Below, one piece after another: positions 23,759-32,260 of a stretch of DNA of 64,000 bases. This DNA is from Pseudomonas pohangensis (GTDB lineage Bacteria; Pseudomonadota; Gammaproteobacteria; Pseudomonadales; Pseudomonadaceae), in contig NZ_LT629785.1 of NCBI RefSeq assembly GCF_900105995.1, forward strand, positions 3,534,001 through 3,598,000, read 5' to 3'. How positions within the stretch are numbered: position 1 is the first letter of the stretch; each line of letters starts with the position of its first letter. Below the pieces are notes generated by a model. That model saw nothing but the letters and a program-made list of their open reading frames with translations, was not told the origin of the DNA and did no database searches. The position numbers were made by a program, and so were the translations under genes.

Positions 23759-24209
23759 GCACCTCGTGCCTGTTGAAATTATGGTTTCGGAAAGACCGGC
23801 GAGTATAGGGATTTCGGCGATCTGAATGAAGCTTTTTGGATATTTTTTAACCAGAAAGGAAAAAGTGCTGTTAACAAATATAAAAAATAAAGAATTCTTT
23901 AAAGACTCTTTTTATGTTTATTAATGGTCAAGCAATTTTCTGTGGATAACACTCTGAACGCCTTTGTTATAAAGGCTTGCAGCGATCGGCTAAGCTGTGC
24001 TCTGGCTGCCCGTATCAGGTTGGCAAGCGGTAGGTAAGCTGTGTATGGATAGGCTACTTATGCACAGGCTGGTTTGTCCCCCTAGTTACTCCGAGCTTAT
24101 GAACTGTCCCTGAGGGCAGTTTTCCACAGAGCTCAGGGAGCTAAATATTCGACTGAATGGCTTTTTCCAGGGGGATGGAGTTGCGTGTTAACGGATGTCT
24201 GCCGGCGGT
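23759..24209. other. Gene-free region with DnaA boxes and AT-rich DNA: possible second origin-like element
   Basis: No gene is visible in these 451 bp between mnmE and mnmG. It holds a strongly AT-rich tract (about 23829-23935), followed by DnaA boxes: TGTGGATAA at 23941-23949 (perfect), TTATGCACA at 24058-24066 (fits TTATNCACA), TTTTCCACA at 24120-24128 (one mismatch) and a weaker TGTGTATGG at 24040-24048. The last good box sits in the loop of a stem formed by TCCCTGAG (24107-24114) and CTCAGGGA (24132-24139). The AT tract beside the boxes looks like an origin unwinding element. Promoter of mnmG must also be here. Confidence 0.55.
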
Positions 24210-25580
24210 TTATTTGCCAATGCAGAAACTTGTGAAGATCCGACCGAGCAAGTCATCGGAACTGAAGGCACCGGTAATCTCGCCGATAGCCTGTTGGGCG
24301 TGCCGCAGATCTTCTGCCAGCAACTCACCTGCGCCGGTTGCGGTCAGCTGCGCACGGCCGTGTTCGAGTGACTGTGCGGCCTTTTGCAGTGCCTGCAGGT
24401 GCCTTTGCCTGGCGCTGAAGCCGTTCTCGGTGGTCTGCGCGAAGCCCATGCAGGCTTTCAGATGCTCACGCAGCAGATGCAGCCCCGCAGTGGATTTGGC
24501 GCTCAATGCTATGGTGGTATGGCCATCGGGGCTGGTTTCCAGTGCAACAGGCTCGCCTGACAGATCAGCCTTGTTTTTGATCAAGGTCACTTTTTCCGGA
24601 TCAGGCCGTTGCTGCAAAAACTCGGGCCAGAGTGCCGTGGCATCGGCTGCTTCCGGGGTTGTAGCATCGACAACCAGCAATATTCGATCGGCTTCATTGA
24701 TGGCGTGCAGGGCGCGGGCAACACCAATTTTTTCCACCTGATCCTCTGTTGCTCGCAGTCCGGCTGTGTCAATGATGTGCAGGGGCATGCCATCGATATG
24801 AATATGCTCGCGCAATACATCGCGGGTGGTTCCCGCAATTTCTGTGACGATTGCGCTTTCACGACCAGCCAAGGCATTGAGCAGGCTGGACTTTCCCGCA
24901 TTTGGCCGGCCGGCGATGACGACCGTCATGCCATCCCGTAACAACACACCCTGATTTGCCTGATGAAATACTTGCTGCAAATCGGCGCGCAACTCATCAA
25001 GCATTTTCAGAACATGACCATCCGCCAGAAAGTCGATTTCCTCCTCCGGAAAGTCGATGGCGGCTTCAACGTAAATACGCAGATTGATCAGTTGCTCGGT
25101 CAGTTGATGGATGCGTCTGGAAAACTCGCCCTGTAACGAGCGCAACGCATTGCGCGCTGCCTGCGTGGAGCTGGCCTCGATCAGATCGGCGATGGCTTCT
25201 GCCTGCGCCAGGTCCAGTTTGTCGTTTAGAAAGGCGCGCTGACTGAACTCGCCCGGAGCGGCCAGTCGGGCTCCCAGACTCAGACAGCGTTGCAGCAGCA
25301 TGTCCAGTACGACGGGTCCGCCATGCCCCTGAAGCTCGATGACATCCTCGCCGGTAAATGAATGCGGTGCAGGAAAGAACAGCAGCAGGCCTTGATCCAG
25401 AACCTGCTGATCCTCGTCCTGAAAGGAGCCGTAATGGGCATGACGCGGCAGAGGCTCTCTGCCACAGATAGCCGAGGCCAGCGTCCGCGCCAGGGGGCCT
25501 GACACACGAACAATGCCCACCCCGCCTCTGCCCTGTGCTGTAGCGACGGCAGCGATGGTGTCTTTTAGGTAAGTGGTCAT
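24210..25580 (-). CDS. mnmE: tRNA modification GTPase MnmE (TrmE)
   Basis: The 456-residue G protein partners MnmG in U34 modification. It starts MTTYLKDTIAAVATAQGRGG with the tetrahydrofolate-binding N-terminal domain. The G domain in the middle has GRPNAGKSSLLNAL (about residues 223-236) and DTAGLRATEDQVEKIG, and the C-terminus ends in the invariant CIGK motif, whose Cys is catalytically important. Length and motifs are complete. Confidence 0.98.
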   Translation of the reverse strand: MTTYLKDTIAAVATAQGRGGVGIVRVSGPLARTLASAICGREPLPRHAHYGSFQDEDQQVLDQGLLLFFPAPHSFTGEDVIELQGHGGPVVLDMLLQRCLSLGARLAAPGEFSQRAFLNDKLDLAQAEAIADLIEASSTQAARNALRSLQGEFSRRIHQLTEQLINLRIYVEAAIDFPEEEIDFLADGHVLKMLDELRADLQQVFHQANQGVLLRDGMTVVIAGRPNAGKSSLLNALAGRESAIVTEIAGTTRDVLREHIHIDGMPLHIIDTAGLRATEDQVEKIGVARALHAINEADRILLVVDATTPEAADATALWPEFLQQRPDPEKVTLIKNKADLSGEPVALETSPDGHTTIALSAKSTAGLHLLREHLKACMGFAQTTENGFSARQRHLQALQKAAQSLEHGRAQLTATGAGELLAEDLRHAQQAIGEITGAFSSDDLLGRIFTSFCIGK

Positions 25581-25606
25581 CTACCGGGCCCTCTGCGCTG
25601 GATAGC

Positions 25607-25627
25607 AAAACGCCCCACTAGGGGGCG
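25607..25627 (-). terminator. Intrinsic terminator of the rpmH-rnpA-yidD-yidC operon
   Basis: CGCCCC (25611-25616) pairs with GGGGCG (25622-25627) around a 5-nt loop, 18 bp past the yidC stop. On the minus strand the stem is followed by TTTTGC, giving an intrinsic terminator before mnmE. Confidence 0.75.
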
Positions 25628-25645
25628 TCTGCATACAGGGTTTGA

Positions 25646-27319
25646 TCAGGCTGCTTTGCTGGCAGCTTCGATTTTCCGGGTAATGTACCACTGCTGGGCA
25701 ATAGACAGGATGTTGTTGACCACCCAGTAAAGCACCAGACCGGCCGGGAACCAGAGGAAAAAGAAGGTGAAGATAACCGGCATCATTTTCATCACTTTGG
25801 CCTGCATTGGATCCGGCGGGGTCGGATTCAATTGCATCTGGATGAACATGGTGGCGCCCATGATGATTGGCAACAGGAAGAACGGATCCTTGATGGACAG
25901 GTCGGTAATCCAGAACATCCAGGGTGCCTGACGCATTTCAACGCTTTCCAGCAGTACCCAGTACAGCGCCAGGAACACCGGCATTTGCACAAGAATGGGC
26001 AGACAGCCGCCTAAAGGATTGATTTTTTCCTTCTTGTACAGCTCCATCATGGCTTGCGACATTTTCTGCCGGTCATCACCAAACTGCTCTTTCAAAGCTG
26101 CAAGCTTTGGTGCAACGGCACGCATGCGCGCCATCGACTTGTAACTGGCTGCCGACAACGGGAAGAAGAACAGCTTGATGATCAGGGTCAGCACGATGAT
26201 CGACCAGCCCCAGTTACCCAGCAGTGCATGAATATTCTCAAGCAGCCAGAAAATCGGCTGGGCAATGAACCAGAGCATGCCGTAATCAACAGTCAACTCC
26301 AGGCCCGGGGCGAGTGTTTTCAGATTGCCCTGGATTTTCGGGCCGGCATACAGGGTTACCGCGGTTTCCGCCCGGGAAGCAGCCGGAATGTTCATGGCTG
26401 CAGCAGTAAAACCTACGATGTAGTTGCCCTGACTGTCCTTGCGGGCGGTTACCTGATTGCTTTCATCTTTGGGTGAAACCCAGGCGGTCACGAAGTAGTG
26501 CTGCAGCCAGGCAACCCAGCCGCCTTCTACCTTCTGGCTTAGCGATTTGTCATCCATGTCAGACATGGAAATTTTTGTATAGGGCTTGTCAGCAGTCCAG
26601 ATTGCCGCACCCAGATAGGTTGCGGTGCCAGTGGCTGTGGTCGAAGAAGGATCACCGCTGGCATCGCGCTTGATCTGCGCGAACAGGTTGCCGGTCCAGG
26701 GGCTCGCAGCCTGGTTGTCAATGATATAGCTCACCGCCAGATCGTACTGACCGCGCTTCAGGGTAAAGCGCTTGGTGTAGTTGACCCCGGCATCGCTGAA
26801 ATGCAGATCAACCACCAGCTGATCTTGACCATCAGCAAGCCGATACTCGCGTTTATCGCTGGAGTACAACGGCCGTCCGGTTGCACGCGCATCAGGACCA
26901 TTGCTGCCGGTCAGCCCGCTTTGCGCAATATACAGATGCTGTGGATTGTCATTGAACAGCTGGAAAGGCACATCCGGCTTGTTCTGGCTTAGCGGATATT
27001 TTGGCAGGTTCAGCTGAGTGATATCGCCGCCACGTGGATCAATAGCCAGTTGCAAAACATCGGTTTCCACGCGGATTAGATCGCTGCTGGCAACTGTCGC
27101 ATCGCTAGCCAGGTGATTGCGCGGCACATCGGCAGTGGGAACGTCACCGGTATTTTTTGCCGGGCTGTCCGCTACTGAAGGAATAGGTGCTGCATTCTGG
27201 GTAGCCGAATTTTCGACTTGCGGCTGGCTTACCTGACCGTAGTCTTCGCTCCATTGCAAAACCATCAGGTATGAAACAACAGCCAGAGCGACTATCGGAA
27301 GTGCGCGTTTGATATCCAT
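25646..27319 (-). CDS. yidC: Membrane protein insertase YidC
   Basis: The 557-residue protein has an N-terminal membrane anchor (residues 5-22), a large periplasmic beta-supersandwich domain (about 60-340) and the conserved five-helix insertase core. Core features include KSMARMRAVAPKLAALKEQF with the cytoplasmic helical hairpin, GGCLPILVQMPVFLALYWVL and the final WYITRKIEA. It inserts membrane proteins with or without SecYEG; F0 c and a subunits are known clients. It starts two bases after the yidD stop. Confidence 0.98.
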   Translation of the reverse strand: MDIKRALPIVALAVVSYLMVLQWSEDYGQVSQPQVENSATQNAAPIPSVADSPAKNTGDVPTADVPRNHLASDATVASSDLIRVETDVLQLAIDPRGGDITQLNLPKYPLSQNKPDVPFQLFNDNPQHLYIAQSGLTGSNGPDARATGRPLYSSDKREYRLADGQDQLVVDLHFSDAGVNYTKRFTLKRGQYDLAVSYIIDNQAASPWTGNLFAQIKRDASGDPSSTTATGTATYLGAAIWTADKPYTKISMSDMDDKSLSQKVEGGWVAWLQHYFVTAWVSPKDESNQVTARKDSQGNYIVGFTAAAMNIPAASRAETAVTLYAGPKIQGNLKTLAPGLELTVDYGMLWFIAQPIFWLLENIHALLGNWGWSIIVLTLIIKLFFFPLSAASYKSMARMRAVAPKLAALKEQFGDDRQKMSQAMMELYKKEKINPLGGCLPILVQMPVFLALYWVLLESVEMRQAPWMFWITDLSIKDPFFLLPIIMGATMFIQMQLNPTPPDPMQAKVMKMMPVIFTFFFLWFPAGLVLYWVVNNILSIAQQWYITRKIEAASKAA

Positions 27320-27321
27320 GA

Positions 27322-27567
27322 TTACTCGACGAGCGAAGGGGATCGGGAGGATTGAATTGGCGGAACGGGATCAAAACCACCTGGATTCCAGGGATGACAG
27401 CGGCCCAGTCTGCGCAGGGCCAGCCAGCCACCATGCATCACGCCATGAAGCTCGATAGCCTCATAGGCATAGCAGGAACAACTGGGATAGAAACGACAAT
27501 GACTGGCCATCAGCGGGCTGATGGCATAACGGTAAAACTGGATCGAACCAAGGGCCAGTTTACGCAT
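27322..27567 (-). CDS. yidD: Membrane protein insertion efficiency factor YidD
   Basis: The 81-residue protein shows the YidD signature: IQFYRYAISPLM, HCRFYPSCSCYAYEAIELHG with three Cys, and RRLGRCHPWNPGGFDPVP. It is a small membrane-associated helper of YidC-dependent insertion. The start MRKLALGS (27567) overlaps the end of rnpA by 8 bp, which couples their translation; a longer frame reaching back to 27687 is only rnpA in another frame. Confidence 0.95.
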   Translation of the reverse strand: MRKLALGSIQFYRYAISPLMASHCRFYPSCSCYAYEAIELHGVMHGGWLALRRLGRCHPWNPGGFDPVPPIQSSRSPSLVE

Positions 27568-27964
27568 CTCGTTGTTGCGCCTCTCCCGAGTCGATAACAG
27601 GTTGCGCTTCATTATTCCGGGGACGCTGCAGACGTTTCCAGAATTTGCCAAACTGTCGGGCAATATCGGCATTGTTCGACTCGGCAATGCCTTTGCGCGC
27701 CACTACTACGATGTCCCAGCCACCAAGTAGATCCTGGTGTTGGCGAAAGGACTCTCGTATCAGGCGCTTGAGGCGATTTCGTTCAACGGAAAGCTTTACG
27801 CTTTTCTTGCCGATTACCATGCCGATCCGCGGGTGATCCAGATCGTTTTCACGGACAAGAAGCAATACGTTCTTGCCGGGGATCTTGCCGCCGGGTGAAT
27901 CAAACACCGCCTTGAACTGGCGAGGGATCAGCAGGCGTTTGTCCCGACTGAAATCCAGATTCAC
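27560..27964 (-). CDS. rnpA: Ribonuclease P protein component
   Basis: The 134-residue basic protein binds the RNase P RNA and helps 5' processing of pre-tRNA. It contains RLLIPRQFKAVFDSP near the N-terminus and the RNR motif VERNRLKRLIRESFR (about residues 56-70). A GTG start at 27964 (VNLDFSRDKR) matches Pseudomonas homologues in length and sequence; the open frame continues 81 codons upstream through rpmH, where the sequence is only the rpmH shadow. It lies 17 bp after rpmH. Confidence 0.94.
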   Translation of the reverse strand: MNLDFSRDKRLLIPRQFKAVFDSPGGKIPGKNVLLLVRENDLDHPRIGMVIGKKSVKLSVERNRLKRLIRESFRQHQDLLGGWDIVVVARKGIAESNNADIARQFGKFWKRLQRPRNNEAQPVIDSGEAQQRDA

Positions 27965-27981
27965 CCCTGAAGCCGGATCAA

Positions 27982-28116
27982 TTAAACGGTCAGACGCTTG
28001 CGACCTTTGGCACGACGGCGCGACAGAACGAGACGACCATTTTTGGTAGCCATACGGGCACGGAAACCGTGGGTGCGAGCGCGCTTGATGGTGCTTGGCT
28101 GGAAAGTACGTTTCAT
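27982..28116 (-). CDS. rpmH: 50S ribosomal protein L34
   Basis: The 44-residue, very basic product reads MKRTFQPSTIKRARTHGFRA at the start and ends RRRAKGRKRLTV, the near-invariant L34 sequence. It is short and was identified by direct translation. AGG lies about 8 nt before the ATG. It is the first gene of the rpmH-rnpA-yidD-yidC operon, reading away from the dnaA region. Confidence 0.98.
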   Translation of the reverse strand: MKRTFQPSTIKRARTHGFRARMATKNGRLVLSRRRAKGRKRLTV

Positions 28117-28552
28117 GATGCTTACCTGGTTTACTGAGGAGCTGAAAATAGCCCCGTTTAAGGAGACCGGGCATTCTAGAGAAAGAAGCAGTCGAGGTCA
28201 ATTTCATCTGCTGATTTGTTCAGGGGTATTTAAGGCTTGGGAATGTGCGCCGGCATTGTGAGTTGCAGTGCTTTCTTGTGTGCAACAGGAAAAACCTGTG
28301 GATAGAAATTGTGAATTGCAAAAACTTTGAAGTTACTTGCTGATTAATAAAGACTTTTGTTCAATTTATCGCAGTGAATAACCTTGTGTATAGCCTGTTG
28401 AATTTATCCGGAAATGGCCAGTGCACGGGGTGATTTGCCGCTCTGGAATGTGATCTGGTTAATCACTATGTGTATAAAAATATACGTGTGGATAACCCCG
28501 GGTTGCCTCAGTACAATGCGGGTAGATTTTCTGTTCTGACTTGAGGGTTGCC
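28117..28552. other. Probable chromosomal replication origin (oriC) between rpmH and dnaA
   Basis: No gene is present. DnaA boxes on one strand are TGTGGATAG 28297-28305 and TGTGTATAG 28385-28393 (one mismatch each), AGTGAATAA 28373-28381 (one mismatch), TGTGTATAA 28469-28477 and TGTGGATAA 28487-28495 (both fit TGTGNATAA). AT-rich DNA lies at about 28340-28380. This is the established position of oriC in Pseudomonas. The last box lies 16 bp upstream of a possible dnaA -10 element, TACAAT (28512-28517), so DnaA may repress its own gene here. The rpmH promoter on the other strand is also in this stretch. Confidence 0.8.
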
Positions 28553-28554
28553 GT

Positions 28555-29997
28555 GTGTCTGTTGAGCTTTGGTTGCAGTGCGTTGAATTGTTTCGCGATG
28601 AACTGCCGGCCCAGCAATTCAATACCTGGATACGTCCCCTGCAAGTGGAAGGTGACGGCGAGAACTTGCGGATTTACGCGCCCAACCGTTTTGTCCTGGA
28701 TTGGGTGAATGAGAAATACCTGGGCAGACTGCTTGAGTTACTCGACGAGCGTGCCGATAGCATTACTCCGCAAGTTTCGTTGCTGATCGGCAGCAAGCGC
28801 AATGCCAATCAACTGCCGCGAAGCACCGCGGTGCTGAAACCGCCAGCAGCTTTTGCCGAGTCAGCAGCAGCCGAACCAAACCCGGTCGTTAACCCGGTTG
28901 TTCAACCAGTGGATCCCCTGCCGCAGAATCCGATTTCTCAGGAGCGCAAGGTTCAGGTTGAGGGCGGGCTAAAACACAGCAGCTATCTCAATCGCACATT
29001 TACCTTCGAGAACTTTGTTGAAGGTAAATCCAACCAGCTGGCCAGAGCTGCGGCCTGGCAGGTTGCGGATAACCCCAAGCATGGCTACAACCCGCTATTT
29101 CTATATGGCGGTGTTGGTCTGGGGAAAACACACCTGATGCATGCAGTGGGCAATCACCTGCTGAAAAAGAATCCGAATGCCAAGGTGGTTTACCTTCACT
29201 CCGAACGTTTTGTTGCCGATATGGTCAAGGCGCTGCAGCTCAATGCGATCAACGAATTCAAACGCTTTTACCGCTCGGTCGATGCGTTGCTGATTGACGA
29301 CATTCAATTCTTCGCCAAAAAGGAACGTTCGCAAGAGGAGTTTTTTCATACCTTCAATGCCCTCCTCGAGGGTGGGCAGCAGGTAATCCTCACCAGCGAT
29401 CGCTATCCCAAGGAAATCGACGGTCTGGAAGAACGTTTGAAATCGAGATTTGGCTGGGGACTCACCGTAGCAGTCGAACCGCCCGAGCTGGAAACGCGTG
29501 TTGCCATTTTGATGAAAAAAGCCGAACAGGCACGTGTTGAGCTACCCCATGATGCAGCTTTTTTTATCGCACAAAAGATTCGCTCCAACGTGCGTGAGCT
29601 GGAAGGTGCACTCAAGCGGGTGATTGCCCATGCGCACTTCATGGGCAAGGAAATCACCATCGAGCTGATTCGCGAGTCCTTGAAGGATTTGCTGGCGCTG
29701 CAGGACAAGCTGGTCAGTATCGATAATATTCAGCGCACGGCTGCCGAGTATTACAAAATCAAGATTTCCGACATGCTGTCCAAACGCAGATCGCGTTCGG
29801 TTGCCCGTCCGCGCCAGGTCGCCATGGCACTCTCCAAGGAGCTGACCAATCACAGTCTTCCCGAGATCGGTGATGCATTTGGTGGGCGTGACCACACTAC
29901 TGTTTTACATGCTTGTCGTAAGATTGCAGAACTCAGAGAGTCTGACGCGGATATCTGCGAAGATTACAAAAACCTGTTACGTACGCTGACCACTTGA
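28555..29997 (+). CDS. dnaA: Chromosomal replication initiator DnaA
   Basis: The 480-residue initiator starts with GTG (translated MSVELWLQC) after a GAGGG 9 nt upstream. Domain I covers residues 1 to about 75, followed by a Pro/Ala-rich linker. The AAA+ domain has Walker A GGVGLGKTHLMHAVGNH (about residues 182-198) and Walker B ALLIDDIQFF. The C-terminal DNA-binding domain carries the signature GGRDHTTVLHACRKI. It unwinds oriC, just upstream. dnaN follows after 43 bp. Confidence 0.98.
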   Translation: MSVELWLQCVELFRDELPAQQFNTWIRPLQVEGDGENLRIYAPNRFVLDWVNEKYLGRLLELLDERADSITPQVSLLIGSKRNANQLPRSTAVLKPPAAFAESAAAEPNPVVNPVVQPVDPLPQNPISQERKVQVEGGLKHSSYLNRTFTFENFVEGKSNQLARAAAWQVADNPKHGYNPLFLYGGVGLGKTHLMHAVGNHLLKKNPNAKVVYLHSERFVADMVKALQLNAINEFKRFYRSVDALLIDDIQFFAKKERSQEEFFHTFNALLEGGQQVILTSDRYPKEIDGLEERLKSRFGWGLTVAVEPPELETRVAILMKKAEQARVELPHDAAFFIAQKIRSNVRELEGALKRVIAHAHFMGKEITIELIRESLKDLLALQDKLVSIDNIQRTAAEYYKIKISDMLSKRRSRSVARPRQVAMALSKELTNHSLPEIGDAFGGRDHTTVLHACRKIAELRESDADICEDYKNLLRTLTT

Positions 29998-30040
29998 TAG
30001 ATAACAATTAAATACAACATCCAGGCAAAGGGACCAGACC

Positions 30041-31144
30041 ATGCATTTTACGATTCAGCGCGAAGCCCTGTTGAAACCCCTGCAGTTGGTTGCAGGAGTC
30101 GTAGAGCGCCGCCAGACACTGCCGGTATTGTCTAACGTTTTACTGGTCGTCGAAGGGCAGCAACTGTCCCTGACCGGTACCGACCTTGAAGTGGAGTTGA
30201 TTGGCCGTGTTGCTCTGGATGAAATTGCCGAGTCTGGCGAAATCACAGTGCCTGCACGCAAGCTGATGGATATCTGCAAAAGCCTTCCGGCTGACGCGCT
30301 TATTGATATACGGGTAGATGAGCAAAAGTTGCTGATCAAGGCTGGTCGCAGCCGCTTTAGCCTTTCAACCTTGCCGGCAAATGACTTCCCTACTTCAGAG
30401 GAAGGCCAGACATCGCTGGTCATCAGTCTGCCGCAAGCCAAGGTTCGCCACCTGATCGAGCGCACCAGCTTTGCCATGGCTCAGCAGGATGTTCGTTACT
30501 ACCTGAATGGCATGCTGCTTGAGGTTGGGGAAAACACCCTGCGTGCAGTTGCTACCGACGGCCATCGTTTGGCCATGTGCTCGCTGGCTGCGCCTATCGA
30601 GCAGCAGGAAAAGCATCAGATCATCGTGCCGCGAAAAGGCATTCTTGAACTGGCCCGGCTGCTTACCGAGCAGGATGCCGATGTTGCCATCGTCCTTGGC
30701 CAGCATCACATCCGCGCCACCACCAGCGAGTTTACCTTCACATCCAAATTGGTAGACGGCAAGTTTCCCGACTACGAACGTGTGTTGCCCAAGGGTGGCG
30801 ACAAGCTGGTTGTCGGTGACCGCCAGGCATTGCGTGAAGCCTTTACACGTACCGCGATTCTTTCCAATGAAAAGTATCGTGGCATCCGTCTTCAGCTGGC
30901 GGCCGGGCAGTTGAAGATCCAGGCCAACAACCCCGAGCAGGAAGAAGCTGAAGAAGAAGTGGCAGTTGACTATAACGGCGCCAATCTGGAGATCGGCTTC
31001 AATGTCAGTTATCTGCTCGACGTCATGGCGGTCATGACAACTGAAAAGGTGCGTTTGCTGCTTTCCGATTCGAACAGTAGCGCGCTGGTTCAGGAGTTCG
31101 ATAACGACGAATCCGCCTATGTTGTCATGCCTATGCGTCTGTAG
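30041..31144 (+). CDS. dnaN: DNA polymerase III beta sliding clamp
   Basis: The 367-residue clamp begins MHFTIQREALLKPLQLVAGV and ends with the conserved VVMPMRL tail. The three repeated clamp domains can be seen as repeats of the beta-alpha-beta pattern; NDFPTSEE and YLNGMLLEV mark the first-second junction. As a dimer it encircles DNA and tethers polymerase III. It is 43 bp after dnaA and 12 bp before recF. Confidence 0.98.
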   Translation: MHFTIQREALLKPLQLVAGVVERRQTLPVLSNVLLVVEGQQLSLTGTDLEVELIGRVALDEIAESGEITVPARKLMDICKSLPADALIDIRVDEQKLLIKAGRSRFSLSTLPANDFPTSEEGQTSLVISLPQAKVRHLIERTSFAMAQQDVRYYLNGMLLEVGENTLRAVATDGHRLAMCSLAAPIEQQEKHQIIVPRKGILELARLLTEQDADVAIVLGQHHIRATTSEFTFTSKLVDGKFPDYERVLPKGGDKLVVGDRQALREAFTRTAILSNEKYRGIRLQLAAGQLKIQANNPEQEEAEEEVAVDYNGANLEIGFNVSYLLDVMAVMTTEKVRLLLSDSNSSALVQEFDNDESAYVVMPMRL

Positions 31145-31156
31145 TTTTCACCTTCA

Positions 31157-32257
31157 GTGTCCCTTCTCCGCTTGAATGTTACCGCGCTGCGCAATTTGCA
31201 CGCGGTAACCCTTTCCCCCTCTCCGCGCATCAATATTCTTTCCGGCGACAACGGAAGCGGCAAGACCAGCCTGCTTGAGGCTGTGTATCTTCTCGGCCTG
31301 GCGCGCTCTTTCCGCAGTACCCGATTGCAGCCGGTCATTCAGCATGAACAGGATGCGCTGGTAGTTTTCGGCGAGCTGGCTACTTCCACGGGTTCGCGCA
31401 ATCTCGGTATCACCCGTAATCGTCAGGGCGTGTTCCAGATTCGTATTGACGGGCAAACGGCCCGTAGCGCTGCACAGCTGGCGCAAGCGCTGCCATTGCA
31501 GCTGATTAACCCTGACAGTTTTCGTCTGCTTGAAGGCAGTCCGCGCATACGCCGGCAATTTCTCGACTGGGGTGTGTTCCACGTGGAACCTCGCTTTTTA
31601 CATGCCTGGCAGCGCTTGCAGCGGGCCTTGCGTCAACGTAACTCGTGGTTGCGCCATGGTACAATCGACGCTGCTGCAGAGGCCGTCTGGGCTCGCGAGC
31701 TGATTCTTGCCAGCGATGAAATTGATAGTTATCGGCGCAGTTACATCCAGGCCTTGAAGCCGCTATTTGAAGCGACTTTGGGCAAGTTGTTACCACTGCC
31801 GGAACTTACTCTGAGTTATAACCGCGGCTGGGATAAGGACCGTGATCTGACTGAAGTTCTCCGTACATCCTTTGCGCGAGATCAGCAGTTGGGCCATACC
31901 CAGGCAGGTCCGCAGCGTGCCGATCTAAGAATCAGGATGGGGGCATTTAACGCGATTGACGTTTTGTCGCGCGGACAACAGAAACTGGTTGTTTGTGCGC
32001 TGAAGATTGCCCAGGGGCATCTGATCAATCAGTACCGTACCGGCGAGTGCATTTATCTGGTGGATGACTTGCCGTCCGAACTGGATGAGCAACACCGACA
32101 GGCACTGTGCAGTTTGTTGGAAGAGTTGAATTGCCAGGTTTTTATAACCTGTGTTGAAAGCAGAATATTAAGGGAGTGCTGGCACAGCGAAACGCCAGTT
32201 GCCATGTTCCACGTGGAACATGGCGGTATTACCCAGACCCACGATTACCGGGAGTAA
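31157..32257 (+). CDS. recF: DNA recombination/repair protein RecF
   Basis: The 366-residue SMC-like ATPase starts with GTG (MSLLRLNVTALRNLHAV) and has Walker A GDNGSGKTSLLEAVYLLGLAR (GDNGSGKTS at about residues 30-38), signature LSRGQQKLVVCALK and Walker B IYLVDDLPSELD. It loads RecA at gaps with RecO and RecR. Two parS-like ParB sites lie within its coding sequence. gyrB follows three bases after its stop. Confidence 0.97.
   Translation: MSLLRLNVTALRNLHAVTLSPSPRINILSGDNGSGKTSLLEAVYLLGLARSFRSTRLQPVIQHEQDALVVFGELATSTGSRNLGITRNRQGVFQIRIDGQTARSAAQLAQALPLQLINPDSFRLLEGSPRIRRQFLDWGVFHVEPRFLHAWQRLQRALRQRNSWLRHGTIDAAAEAVWARELILASDEIDSYRRSYIQALKPLFEATLGKLLPLPELTLSYNRGWDKDRDLTEVLRTSFARDQQLGHTQAGPQRADLRIRMGAFNAIDVLSRGQQKLVVCALKIAQGHLINQYRTGECIYLVDDLPSELDEQHRQALCSLLEELNCQVFITCVESRILRECWHSETPVAMFHVEHGGITQTHDYRE
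31575..31590. promoter_or_regulatory. parS-like ParB binding site inside recF
   Basis: TGTTCCACGTGGAACC is a 16-bp near-palindrome that differs from the perfect form by one base. The known parS core in Pseudomonas and other bacteria is TGTTNCACGTGNAACA. Location about 3 kb from oriC fits known origin-proximal parS clusters. Confidence 0.85.
32205..32220. promoter_or_regulatory. Perfect parS site at the 3' end of recF
   Basis: TGTTCCACGTGGAACA is a perfect 16-bp palindrome and extends by four more paired bases on each side (32201-32224). It lies in the last 20 codons of recF, 41 bp before gyrB. It should be the strongest ParB loading site visible in the window. Confidence 0.92.
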
Positions 32258-32260
32258 GGC

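Noticed and set aside
27965..28207. 81-codon N-terminal extension of rnpA
   Set aside because: It is the rpmH coding sequence read in another frame; a GTG at 27964 gives the normal RnpA length.
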